Part shown: positions 33,301 to 40,748 of the stretch, in pieces
How the letters are laid out: every line of letters begins with the position of its first letter
How positions within the stretch are numbered: the first letter of the stretch is position 1
Assembly (NCBI GenBank): GCA_031296915.1
Contig: JAVDPC010000002.1
Coordinates: forward strand, 1 to 64,000
Origin: Cerasicoccus frondis
GTDB taxonomy: Bacteria > Verrucomicrobiota > Verrucomicrobiia > Opitutales > Cerasicoccaceae
Direction: 5' to 3'
Length of the DNA stretch: 64,000 nucleotides
Program-made: the position numbers and the translations under genes
The notes under the pieces: model-generated
Databases searched by the model: none
What the model was told of the DNA's origin: nothing
What the model saw: only the letters and a program-made list of their open reading frames with translations

Positions 33301-35313
33301 CAGTGAAAAGGTAAAATCTCCGGCGCCACTTGCTTCGATGAGTGGTCCGGCAACGCTGCCCTCAACGCCATAGACGACCGTGGGGGAATCGAAACCCAGC
33401 GCTAACGGCTCGAAGGTAATGCCATCGACCCAAGCTGTATCCGAATTACGGGATCGCTCATCATCCTTCTCATAAAGCCAGGTAACGGTGTCTCCGGCCG
33501 ACAAGGTTAATGTAATTTCCTCCCAGTCTTCATCTCCGGAAATTTGGGCGCGCGGATCGCTCTCCGAATTGACGAAATACTGCAGGTAGTCGCGTCTTCG
33601 TTCGGAAGAAACTTTCCAGAAGAAAGTTAAATCGCCAGCACTTGGAACCGTCACACTCATAGCGGCGTACTCGTCGTGGTCAATTTCGCCGGCTTGGAAA
33701 CTGTAATCGCCTCCACCAGAACGCGAACTGTCTTCGACTACGCTCCAGTCCGCATCCCCGCTGAACGCAAGCGGCAGCAAATCGCTGTCGATGGGATCGT
33801 ATTCGGGAACCAGCGTCACCTCAAAGGTTTCATTAATCGTCTCAGCGCTGTCGGTGGCGAATATTTCGACCTCGTAAACATTGTCGCCGTTGTTATCACC
33901 CGCAGGCGAATAGGCGGGGGTGGAAATAAAGCTCAGTAAGCCAGTCGTTTCATCGATCGAAAAAGCAGACTGATCCGCTCCCGAGCCACCAGTGAGTGAG
34001 TAGCTAACAGCGCCGTCGCCGCCAGCTACAATCGTTAGCCCAGCGATGCTGCCCTCAAATGCGTAAAGGGCAGTTGGTGAATAAAAATCTAAACCAACTG
34101 GCGTTAGAGTAACGCCATCAATCCAAGCCGTATCCTCACCACCATAGTCGGCAAAATCCTTTTCATAAACCCAGGTAATCGTGTCGCCCTCTGAAACCGT
34201 GAGCGTTACTTCCTCCCAGTCTTGGTCACCGGAAATTTCTTCGATGAATTCTGAGTTAACGTAGTATTGAAGATAATCAAATCCGTCCTCGGAATCAACT
34301 TTCCAAAAGAAGCTAAGGTCGCCGTAAGAGGATACCGTCACACTGATTGCGGAAGTTTGATCGTCTCCGATTTCTCCCGCCTGCAAGCTGTAACTCCCTC
34401 CGCCAGACCGCGAGTCATCTGGAACAAGCATCCAGTCCGCATCCCCACTAAAAGTGAACGGGAGCAGACTCGCGTCAACGGGATCGAATTCGGGCGTCAA
34501 AGTTACTTCAAAGTTCTTGCTAACGGTCCCAACCGAATCCGTCGCGAAGATCTCGACCTCGTAAACGTTATCACCATTGGCGTCGCCAGCGGGCGAGTAA
34601 GCTGGCGGCGTAGTGAAGCTCAGCAAGCCGGAATCCTCGTCGATGGTAAATGCCGATTGATCCGCCCCCGAGCCAGCGGCCAGCGAATAAGTAACGCTGC
34701 CGTCGCCGATCGTTTCAATCGATTGCACCGTTGCGTATTTTTCGAAGCCATAGACCTCACTGGACGAGAGAAATCTCAGTGAGTAAGCCGAAAGGGTGAT
34801 GCCGTCGACCCAGGCCGTATCGCCTCCCTCAGAGACCGAACCATCTTTGTAATAGACCCAGGTAATGATGTCGCCCGCCGAAACCGCTATCACAACTTCC
34901 GCCCAGTCTTGATCTCCAGAAATGTCTGTAACCGGATCAATTTCGAAATTCTGAAATACCTCGAGAAAATCATAACCATGCTCCGATGAAACTTTCCAAT
35001 AGAAGCTGAGATCGCCATCTTCAGGAATCTCCAGTGACATGGAGGTGTATTCATCATCGTCAACATCCCCGCTTTGAAAACTGTAAACACCGCCGCCAGT
35101 TCGCGATGTGTCCGTAGTCACAAACCAGTCCGCACTGTGGTCCGGGTCATTTTCGGGCGGTCCAAGACCAGTTTCAATCGGGTCGCCGTCTGTCGCATCG
35201 CCAGGTATGGTAAGCGTTTGAGCGCCAGCCGTAGTGGCCAGCAGACTCGACAGCGCCAACAAAATCGTCAGCCGCAACAGCCTCAGCAATTGGTTTATCC
35301 GTAAAATATGCAT
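30343..35313 (-). CDS. Giant secreted protein with five jelly-roll/cadherin-like repeats and GLUG domain
   Basis: About 1,656 residues from ATG 35313 (an in-frame ATG at 35385 is less likely because the signal peptide 'INQLLRLLRLTILLALSSLLATTAGA' follows the internal one). It has five tandem units of about 230 residues. Each has a jelly-roll module ('SGDADW...SRSGGG.YS.Q.G', 'DLSFFWKVSSE', 'ISGD.DWEEVTLTLSAGDTVTW') and a cadherin-like module ('YSL.GGSGADQSAF.ID', 'AGDANGDNVYEVE'). After these come a GLUG-motif region ('VGGFAGEI', 'GSVTGTED') and a C-terminal domain. The repeats give about 0.7-kb DNA repeats (31.7-35.2 kb). Probably an adhesin or matrix protein; no enzyme motif is seen. Confidence 0.8.
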   Translation of the reverse strand: MHILRINQLLRLLRLTILLALSSLLATTAGAQTLTIPGDATDGDPIETGLGPPENDPDHSADWFVTTDTSRTGGGVYSFQSGDVDDDEYTSMSLEIPEDGDLSFYWKVSSEHGYDFLEVFQNFEIDPVTDISGDQDWAEVVIAVSAGDIITWVYYKDGSVSEGGDTAWVDGITLSAYSLRFLSSSEVYGFEKYATVQSIETIGDGSVTYSLAAGSGADQSAFTIDEDSGLLSFTTPPAYSPAGDANGDNVYEVEIFATDSVGTVSKNFEVTLTPEFDPVDASLLPFTFSGDADWMLVPDDSRSGGGSYSLQAGEIGDDQTSAISVTVSSYGDLSFFWKVDSEDGFDYLQYYVNSEFIEEISGDQDWEEVTLTVSEGDTITWVYEKDFADYGGEDTAWIDGVTLTPVGLDFYSPTALYAFEGSIAGLTIVAGGDGAVSYSLTGGSGADQSAFSIDETTGLLSFISTPAYSPAGDNNGDNVYEVEIFATDSAETINETFEVTLVPEYDPIDSDLLPLAFSGDADWSVVEDSSRSGGGDYSFQAGEIDHDEYAAMSVTVPSAGDLTFFWKVSSERRRDYLQYFVNSESDPRAQISGDEDWEEITLTLSAGDTVTWLYEKDDERSRNSDTAWVDGITFEPLALGFDSPTVVYGVEGSVAGPLIEASGAGDFTFSLSGGTGADQSAFTIDVNTGQLSFVTAPVFSPAGDANADNVYEVEVFVANGIETINKVFQVTLIPDGDPIQASLLPYSMSGDADWAVVSDATRSDGGIYSLQSGAIDDDESTSITVTAAENGYLSFFWKVSSEEDYDFLQVFVNDEAFPRFEITGIVDWAEISLLLEAGDTVTWTYVKDGHEFDNDDAGWVDGITFEPSTVVQIAEPDTDVPILQGVAEVTTVVTTGPNLASISYTLVGGAGADQSAFVIDSSTGVLSFVSIPTFAPAGDADEDNVYEVEVIASDGVTSDSRTFEVTLAPSQDPIQVDLLPYTLAGNGTWELVRDDSRPAGRNFSLKGQAPREEYAELTITIPADGELIYYQKVSSNEGDHYLRTYVNDSGFSGNSISGLLDWHEVRLTLSAGDTVTWSYDKTDDSGPRFEDAAWIDGIKFVPDGDVLLQTENLLLATLGRTEVVYVEASGPIPANITYSLAGGEGADQALFTIDENSGLLSFITEPVYDPAGDANGDNHYVVEVFASDGVTSDSMFYGVRLLPFSGDGSSDSPYEIDSLEDLILISENSEFWDREFIQTADIDASASASLNDGQGFDPIEYFTGVYDGYFYVIDGLTVNRPTEDELGSLFAVVDDAIVRNVVLKNISVTAYDNVGGFAGEILGDSYVEFCSVSGSVTGTEDSGEAGGFVSKVDDDVIISQCAAAVDVVGGEYVGGFVAEFDSGLILDCYATGSVADFIGSDDARIASFCGDLSSDGSIVRCYGAGLVTSINADRAEGFVADISRATTGAQNCFWDIETTGQATDDSDAGVIGLSTAQMQMETNFLAAGWDFESVWEIDEGSSYPVLQWQGITQAYLGWIEDNELTLGVDAAPGYDPAGDGIPNIIKFAFDLDPYEAGASQLIVVDGANFTPGLEAPYLSTSPFNFSARFVRLKDYASAGLVYTVEFSSDLATWYASSATPTVVSDAGGDYEVVEVPRPFFVGNGKALFFRLNIVFE

Positions 35314-35583
35314 CACGTTTTGGAATGGAAGAAGTTTGCGAACAGTGGTTTTCAAGTAAGCAAAATGGATTCGACTCATACACAACGCGCCTTGCCCATC
35401 TAGATCAAAATGATGACAATGTTGTCAGAATAGATTGGCATTAATTTCCTGTAATTTAGCCACGCCCTCCCCAATTAGCAGCAGATCAGAACGCCCTTGA
35501 GGGACGTTAATCGACATGCATACATCCACATTTTGAATTTCCGGACAATACCTAGTCTAAGTAACACGGCTAGTGACGCGTAG

Positions 35584-35623
35584 CCCCCTTGGGGTGAATT
35601 GACTGAAAGCTGGAAGAGGACAT
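35584..35623. repeat. Dispersed repeat related to 12181 and 46083
   Basis: CCCCTTGGGGTGAATTGACT then GAAAGCTGGAAGAGGACATT. The reverse complement resembles 46083-46117 (CATTCAGCTTTCAGTCAAAT then CCCCAACGGGG). Confidence 0.45.
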
Positions 35624-35679
35624 TTGCTGCCTGCAGGAGTCAGCTTATCTTATTTTTATAACTGAAACCGTATATATTT

Positions 35680-35693
35680 TTGGAACTGTCCAA
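35680..35693. promoter_or_regulatory. Xylan-regulon operator candidate, site 1 (GH10)
   Basis: TTGGAACTGTCCAA, exact match to the family, 150 bp before the GH10 start codon. It could also affect the divergent giant protein gene, 370 bp away. Confidence 0.75.
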
Positions 35694-35843
35694 TTTTAAT
35701 TGACTAAGCAATAGTGACCTCCAAAAATCACCGAAATTCTCCACACGAGACAAAAGGTTAGCCCTCCATATAGATATCGAAAAGAACGATAGCAGGGCCA
35801 TCGACCAACTCACAGACACCCAAAAATACCGCAACCCTGACCA

Positions 35844-38180
35844 ATGAAACCACTCTATCTCGTCATAGTCTTTTTGCTAAGCCCGATTTGGGTCAACGCA
35901 ACAGTCCTTGAGCCCAAGAATCCAGATTTTGCCGAAGGCCTGCAAGCATGGCCAAATCGCATGGATAATACAGAAGCGATCACGATCCAATTGAAGGAAG
36001 GTCCTGCACCAACGGCTCTACAGTTAACCGTTTCTCCAGCCCCCGAAAAACCTTGGTTTACGCATATTAGGCAAGCAATCAAAGCAAAGTTCTATCCAAC
36101 TGAAACTATCGAAGTCTCCGCGATGATGCGTAGTCCCGACAATTGCACAATCGCCATTGCGCTCCAGTCTACGCGTCCTCCCTTCGCCCCCATATTATAC
36201 AAGCGCGAGGAACTAACACCAGATTGGAAGAAGGTCACTTTGAAGGGGAAGACTAATCAGCCGCTGGATGCTGGCCAAGCACAGTTCAACTTCACTTTAG
36301 GTTTCGATGCGGGCGTTATCGAAATGACAGATGTACAGCTACGTTTCCCTGAAAGAGAAAACATAGACGATGTGCCCTCATCATTTGGAGAATTGTCCTG
36401 GAGCGAAGATAAGCTTCCGGTCGTTCTCTCTCAAGATTTCCCCATCCCCAGTAACGGAAGGCTCCCTGAGGGCGAACTTCGCTCAATTGTCGACGGGATA
36501 AATGATTTTTCGTTGCTCGGTAAGCGCTTCGGAGAGATGGAGACGGTAGCGGTAACCGGGCAGCATTTTGATAAAGCGATTCGCCTAACTACACTCAAGG
36601 ACACGCCCAAGCCCTACTCTATTCAAATCGCGGAGCCCCTCATCCACTCAGTTGATAAAGGCGATACTCTCGTTGCACTATTCTCCTATAGAGTCGTTGA
36701 GCCAAATCCTCACACACACTATGGCGCTTCACAGTTTTCAGTAGAGAAATCCGGCGGTAAATATGAGCGCCTAATCAGTTGGGGCCTAAGTTCTGACGAC
36801 ACAGAATGGCATCACTGTGTGCTTCCGTTTAAAGCAGACTTTGAAGTCCTTGCAGGTGCTTCACAGATTATTTTCCGAGGTGGTTATGGCCCTCAGACCA
36901 TTGAAATTGGCGGCGTCGCACTACTCAATCTGGGCAAAGGAGTTAACTTGAGCAAGCTGCCCTCTACCCCGATGGATTACATCGGTTCAAGTCCAGACGC
37001 CCCGTGGAGACAGGAAGCCTTGTCACGCATTGAGAAAATTCGCAAAGGTGATTTCACACTAAAAATCACAGACTCCAGCGGCAATGCTCTTACAGGAGTA
37101 AAAGTTGTCGGAAAACTAACCAACCATGCTTACGGCTTTGGCTCGGCTCTAGGCGCACCCATTTTGCTGCCAGACTCGAAAAAATACGACGAGCAGTTCG
37201 GCATAAATGCAGCTCAATTGTTCAACGCAGGCTCACTAGAAAACGCCATGAAATGGAAACGATCCACAATGCCAGGAGTGGACCAACAGATTGAAGATGG
37301 CCTGGCATGGATGGAGAAACAAGGGTGGCGCATCCGCGGACACACTCTCGTTTGGCCAAGCTGGCGATACAACACAGCAGAAGTCAAAAAGCTCAAGGAC
37401 GACCCGGAGGCTCTCCAGGCAGCCATACTTGAACGCATCCATGACTTCACCACTAAATATGCGGGTCGCATAAAGGATTGGGATGTCATCAATGAGCCCT
37501 ACACGAACCATGACTTTATGGACATCCTGGGTGAGGATGCCATGGCCACTTGGCTGCAAGCTGCTCGCGATGGAGATCCCAACAGCAAGCTATTCATTAA
37601 CGACTTCGACATAGTCACTCGCTCAGGCAGCGGTAATCCTAAAATAGACTACTACATGCAGTTGATTGAGCGTTTCCAAAAGAACAACACGCCAATGGAT
37701 GGCATTGGGCTTCAATCCCACTTCGTAGGCTCGCTAACTCCCATTCCACATGTCTATGAAATCATTGATTCCTTTGCCCAGAAAGGTCTCACAGTCCAAT
37801 TAACCGAACTCACTGTCAACATCCCTGACGAGGAAACGCAAGCCAGCTATGTGCGGGACTTTATCACCATCGCATTCAGTCACCCCTCCACAGACTTGAT
37901 ACAAACCTGGGGGTTCTGGGCAGGCTATATGTGGGAACCAGAAGCAGCAATGTTTCGTAAAGATTGGTCTCCCAAACCACTCGCAGAAAGCTACCGAGCA
38001 CTCGTTCAGGAGACATTTTGCACGCAAGTAGAAGAGACCACAAACAAGGCCGGAGAAATTTCATTCCGCGGATACTATGGCAAGTATACATTCACCGCGC
38101 ATATTGATGGCAAGCCGGTCACGTTTGATGCGACATTCGGTCCTGAACAGCTAAATGCTAATGAGGCCCTGGCCAACTAG
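35844..38180 (+). CDS. GH10 endo-beta-1,4-xylanase with N-terminal carbohydrate-binding modules
   Basis: 778 residues. Signal peptide 1-19 ('MKPLYLVIVFLLSPIWVNA'), two CBM-like beta-sandwich regions (about 20-170 and 190-375) and a GH10 domain (about 395-740). Acid/base Glu551 in 'DWDVINEPY' and nucleophile Glu655 in 'VQLTELTVN' are visible, with the usual 'GHTLVWPSW' segment. The C-terminal part ('EISFRGYYGKYTFTAHIDGKPV') is a small added domain. It hydrolyses xylan outside the cytoplasm. It is the first gene of the xylan locus, behind an exact operator site, and ends at a terminator. Confidence 0.95.
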   Translation: MKPLYLVIVFLLSPIWVNATVLEPKNPDFAEGLQAWPNRMDNTEAITIQLKEGPAPTALQLTVSPAPEKPWFTHIRQAIKAKFYPTETIEVSAMMRSPDNCTIAIALQSTRPPFAPILYKREELTPDWKKVTLKGKTNQPLDAGQAQFNFTLGFDAGVIEMTDVQLRFPERENIDDVPSSFGELSWSEDKLPVVLSQDFPIPSNGRLPEGELRSIVDGINDFSLLGKRFGEMETVAVTGQHFDKAIRLTTLKDTPKPYSIQIAEPLIHSVDKGDTLVALFSYRVVEPNPHTHYGASQFSVEKSGGKYERLISWGLSSDDTEWHHCVLPFKADFEVLAGASQIIFRGGYGPQTIEIGGVALLNLGKGVNLSKLPSTPMDYIGSSPDAPWRQEALSRIEKIRKGDFTLKITDSSGNALTGVKVVGKLTNHAYGFGSALGAPILLPDSKKYDEQFGINAAQLFNAGSLENAMKWKRSTMPGVDQQIEDGLAWMEKQGWRIRGHTLVWPSWRYNTAEVKKLKDDPEALQAAILERIHDFTTKYAGRIKDWDVINEPYTNHDFMDILGEDAMATWLQAARDGDPNSKLFINDFDIVTRSGSGNPKIDYYMQLIERFQKNNTPMDGIGLQSHFVGSLTPIPHVYEIIDSFAQKGLTVQLTELTVNIPDEETQASYVRDFITIAFSHPSTDLIQTWGFWAGYMWEPEAAMFRKDWSPKPLAESYRALVQETFCTQVEETTNKAGEISFRGYYGKYTFTAHIDGKPVTFDATFGPEQLNANEALAN

Positions 38181-38577
38181 CCCTCTCTACAAAACAGCAT
38201 TTCAAATCAAGCGCCCCTTCCAATCAGAGGGGGCGTTTTTCACTGTCCACTTCAACTGAGACAAGCACGTTTATTGAGCAGAATCAGCAAAACGGCGCAG
38301 GCAAATCATATCATTGCGCCCATGAAAGCCATGGGAGAGGTTTCAACATAAATAACCCCTTTTGAAGGTCAATTATACAGCCTCAGCAGCATCCATTTTG
38401 CGCTTCACTCCTTTATTGATTCAGTCGATGCAAGGACCCGGTTCTGACTGCTTGCTAAACACGATCAGACGGGTTTAGCGCCCGCTGGGCATCTATTCGG
38501 ATTTTCAGAGATCATTTACTTTGTCGCTGGCCCCACCTAACTGGGCTTACATGACGTAATGGCTCGGAGGTTGGTTT
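38181..38577. other. Intergenic region, 397 bp
   Basis: Convergent 3' region of the GH10 and esterase genes. Starts with an intrinsic terminator (38211-38240). At 38513 the string ATTTACTTTGTCGC is a half copy of the interspersed palindrome without its right arm. Nothing else is recognised. Confidence 0.5.
38211..38240 (+). terminator. Rho-independent terminator after GH10
   Basis: GCGCCCC and GGGGGCG arms around a TTCCAATCAGA loop, followed by TTTTT. It lies 30 bp after the GH10 stop codon. Confidence 0.8.
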
Positions 38578-39960
38578 CTAGTCCTTTATGTGCTCCTTAA
38601 TAAAAGACTCAACGGGCTCACGGATGCCGGGCTTAAGACTGGAGCCACCGATATGGCCTGTATTTGGCATTGGGATAATGAGCTTGGGCGATGCTAGCTG
38701 ATTGTAGGCAGCATATACCCCCGGAGGCGGACATACGGTATCGATAAGTCCGACGGTGATCACTGTTGCTGCTTGTGAACGCTGGCAGAAATTAGTCGCG
38801 TCGAAGTAGCGCATGGTTTCGACTACTTCTGGTTGGTAAGTGGATTCTCCCCAATCTCGAGCCGGCCAGCCTCCTGGTGTGCCTCCAATGTCACAGGTTG
38901 CTGGCACTAATGCACAGGCGATCGAGACACGCGAGTCCAGACCGGCGGCGGCCAATACTTGTGCACCGCCCTGACTGGGGCCGTAGCAGATTAGATTCTT
39001 GCCGTCCCACTCCGGCTGATCGCATAGAAAATCAATTGCGCGCATCAAGCGCAGGTACATTCCCAGAAAGTAAGAGGTTTCCCGATCCTTCATTCCTCGG
39101 TGTTGGTAGTCATCCAATTCCTTTGCCAGCTCATCATAGTAAGACTGTGGCTCGTCATTGAGCATTCCGTGTGCATTGATATCGAGCACGATGGCGTTAT
39201 ATTTTTTTGCATAGAGAAGCGCATTGTTGAGGTTCGAACGACACCATCTGCCGCTTACCCCCGCAGCATGAAAAATCACTATCGCCGGACGATTACCCGG
39301 CTCTGAATTTGGCGGCATCACATAGTAGCCTCGAACGGGCCTGTAATCCAAACAAGGGATTTCAACGTTGAAGAATTGATACCCCTCGGCGCTCATATTG
39401 GTGATATTCTTCTCCAGGTAAGGCTTATCGGTGGCAGAGTCCATTTGCTGGGGGGAAAGCTCAGTGAGGATCGGTTGAACTGGATTGGCCGCTAGTTTGC
39501 CTTTCTGGGAATCCCAGAACTCATCAAAATCATCTGGCATGGGATAGGTCGGTTGAAAGGCTTCTGGATTATAGACCACGCCACTAGCGCCGCTGCTTCT
39601 TTTTTGCTCAGGCAATTTAGTTGAGCAGACAAACCATCCAGGCTCGGTCGCGGTGAAAGGTAGGTCGAGTGAAGCGGCGCCTTGGGCGAAGGTAGAACTT
39701 GCGAGCGGCGGCTCGCTAAAGTCGCGTAAAATCTGGACCGATGCGGTGTTGCTGGCTTCTTCGCCTGATATGGGCTGGACGGTGAAGATGGCTTCCTGTC
39801 CCGTGGAATAGACGCCAGTCGCTTCATTGCTTTGTACAATAAAATTGGGCTTGGCGTCCAAGTTGAGCGTGCAGAGCAGCGCGGTATTTACCAGAATCAG
39901 AAATGCGATTCGTTGGTATACTTTTTCTAGCATAACGAGTGGACAGTTGGGGGACTTCAT
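38578..39960 (-). CDS. Acetyl xylan esterase-like alpha/beta hydrolase (CE7/AXE1 type)
   Basis: 460 residues with an N-terminal hydrophobic signal (about 16-35) and a beta-domain (40-140). The hydrolase domain has the 'QQMDS' lid region, 'AIVIFHAAGVSGRWC' and the nucleophile motif 'ICYGPSQGGAQVLAAAG' with Ser329, an Asp ('VGLIDTVCPP') and His ('NTGHIGG'), as in the AXE1/CE7 family. It deacetylates xylan or xylo-oligosaccharides. The gene is preceded by an operator site at 40003-40016, 43 bp from ATG 39960; ATG 39933 is an alternative start. Extra half-site TGGACAGTT at 39940 overlaps the start region. Confidence 0.85.
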   Translation of the reverse strand: MKSPNCPLVMLEKVYQRIAFLILVNTALLCTLNLDAKPNFIVQSNEATGVYSTGQEAIFTVQPISGEEASNTASVQILRDFSEPPLASSTFAQGAASLDLPFTATEPGWFVCSTKLPEQKRSSGASGVVYNPEAFQPTYPMPDDFDEFWDSQKGKLAANPVQPILTELSPQQMDSATDKPYLEKNITNMSAEGYQFFNVEIPCLDYRPVRGYYVMPPNSEPGNRPAIVIFHAAGVSGRWCRSNLNNALLYAKKYNAIVLDINAHGMLNDEPQSYYDELAKELDDYQHRGMKDRETSYFLGMYLRLMRAIDFLCDQPEWDGKNLICYGPSQGGAQVLAAAGLDSRVSIACALVPATCDIGGTPGGWPARDWGESTYQPEVVETMRYFDATNFCQRSQAATVITVGLIDTVCPPPGVYAAYNQLASPKLIIPMPNTGHIGGSSLKPGIREPVESFIKEHIKD

Positions 39961-40002
39961 TCTTTGATTCTCAGTACATTAAATGCGGAGATCAAGCGAA
40001 AC

Positions 40003-40016
40003 TTGGACAGTTCCAA
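40003..40016. promoter_or_regulatory. Xylan-regulon operator candidate, site 2 (esterase)
   Basis: TTGGACAGTTCCAA, the exact reverse complement of TTGGAACTGTCCAA, so it has the same orientation relative to the minus-strand gene as site 1 has to GH10. Confidence 0.75.
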
Positions 40017-40051
40017 AGTCGTTTTAAAAAACTCTCCAGTTCCCATACTTT

Positions 40052-40726
40052 CTAGCCATCGTCACTGAAACGACGGATGGCAATCTTTCCCATCGGATTA
40101 TCGTAAACGATAACAAAGCTGCGAGCCGCACTACTCAGCATCCAACGGACATTCAACACCTGATTCCACGTGTCTGATTGCTGCTCAGCAGCCCGAACGA
40201 CGATGCTGCGACCACCGGAATCCAGGTCAATGCCTGTAGACGACTCATTCATAAATTTCTTATTCTGCCCCGACTCCAAATAAAATGCACTCTCGCCGAT
40301 TTGAAACGCTAGCTGACGCGTCGTCATGTTAACAAAACAGAATGCGCCTGCGGGCAGTGCGTCTAACCCAATATCCAATGGGTAAAGCCGATACTGGTTA
40401 CTCTCAGGAACCTCGAAGCAGATCAGTCCAATGGTTTTAAAGTTTGGAGTTGGTTTCAAAACTGCGATCGGCTGATAGCTGACAGTTCCCACTTCCTCCG
40501 ATAGCTCTTGCCGAAATAACTGCAAAGGCTCCTGACCCGTGTAGGAATAAGTCTCGGAAAATCCACGCTTCCCAGCCTCGATCTCGAGCATTTGATCACC
40601 ACCACTCTGGAAATAGATACCTGACATATCGCCCCCCCAGTTCAACACGCGAAAATCTACCGCACACTCCGCTGAAGTGGCGAAAGCCAGACTGAGGCAA
40701 CAGAGGGAGCAGATATATAAATTCAT
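40052..40726 (-). CDS. Hypothetical secreted protein paired with pseudopilin-like protein
   Basis: 224 residues from ATG 40726; the frame opens further upstream but a signal peptide (1-20, 'MNLYICSLCCLSLAFATSAE') supports this start. The rest is strand-rich with no recognised motif ('VDFRVLNWGGDMSGIYFQSGG', 'NVRWMLSSAARSFVIVYDNPMGKIAIRRF'). It starts 22 bp after the large pseudopilin-like gene, so it is in its operon and probably works with it. I do not recognise the family. Confidence 0.65.
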   Translation of the reverse strand: MNLYICSLCCLSLAFATSAECAVDFRVLNWGGDMSGIYFQSGGDQMLEIEAGKRGFSETYSYTGQEPLQLFRQELSEEVGTVSYQPIAVLKPTPNFKTIGLICFEVPESNQYRLYPLDIGLDALPAGAFCFVNMTTRQLAFQIGESAFYLESGQNKKFMNESSTGIDLDSGGRSIVVRAAEQQSDTWNQVLNVRWMLSSAARSFVIVYDNPMGKIAIRRFSDDG

Positions 40727-40748
40727 ACTAGACGGACAAAAACTAACG

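Larger units (their letters stand above)
35314..35843. other. Intergenic region, 530 bp, divergent promoters
   Basis: Lies between the giant protein and GH10 genes, divergent. It holds a dispersed repeat copy (CCCCTTGGGG ... GACTGAAAGCTGGAAG at 35584-35623) and the xylan-operator candidate at 35680-35693. No credible gene; a 64-residue open frame at 35640-35834 has no supporting feature. Confidence 0.6.

Noticed and set aside
31690..35220. Regular DNA repeats considered as a CRISPR or satellite array
   Set aside because: The units are 0.7 kb, in frame and encode protein domains; there are no short repeat-spacer patterns.
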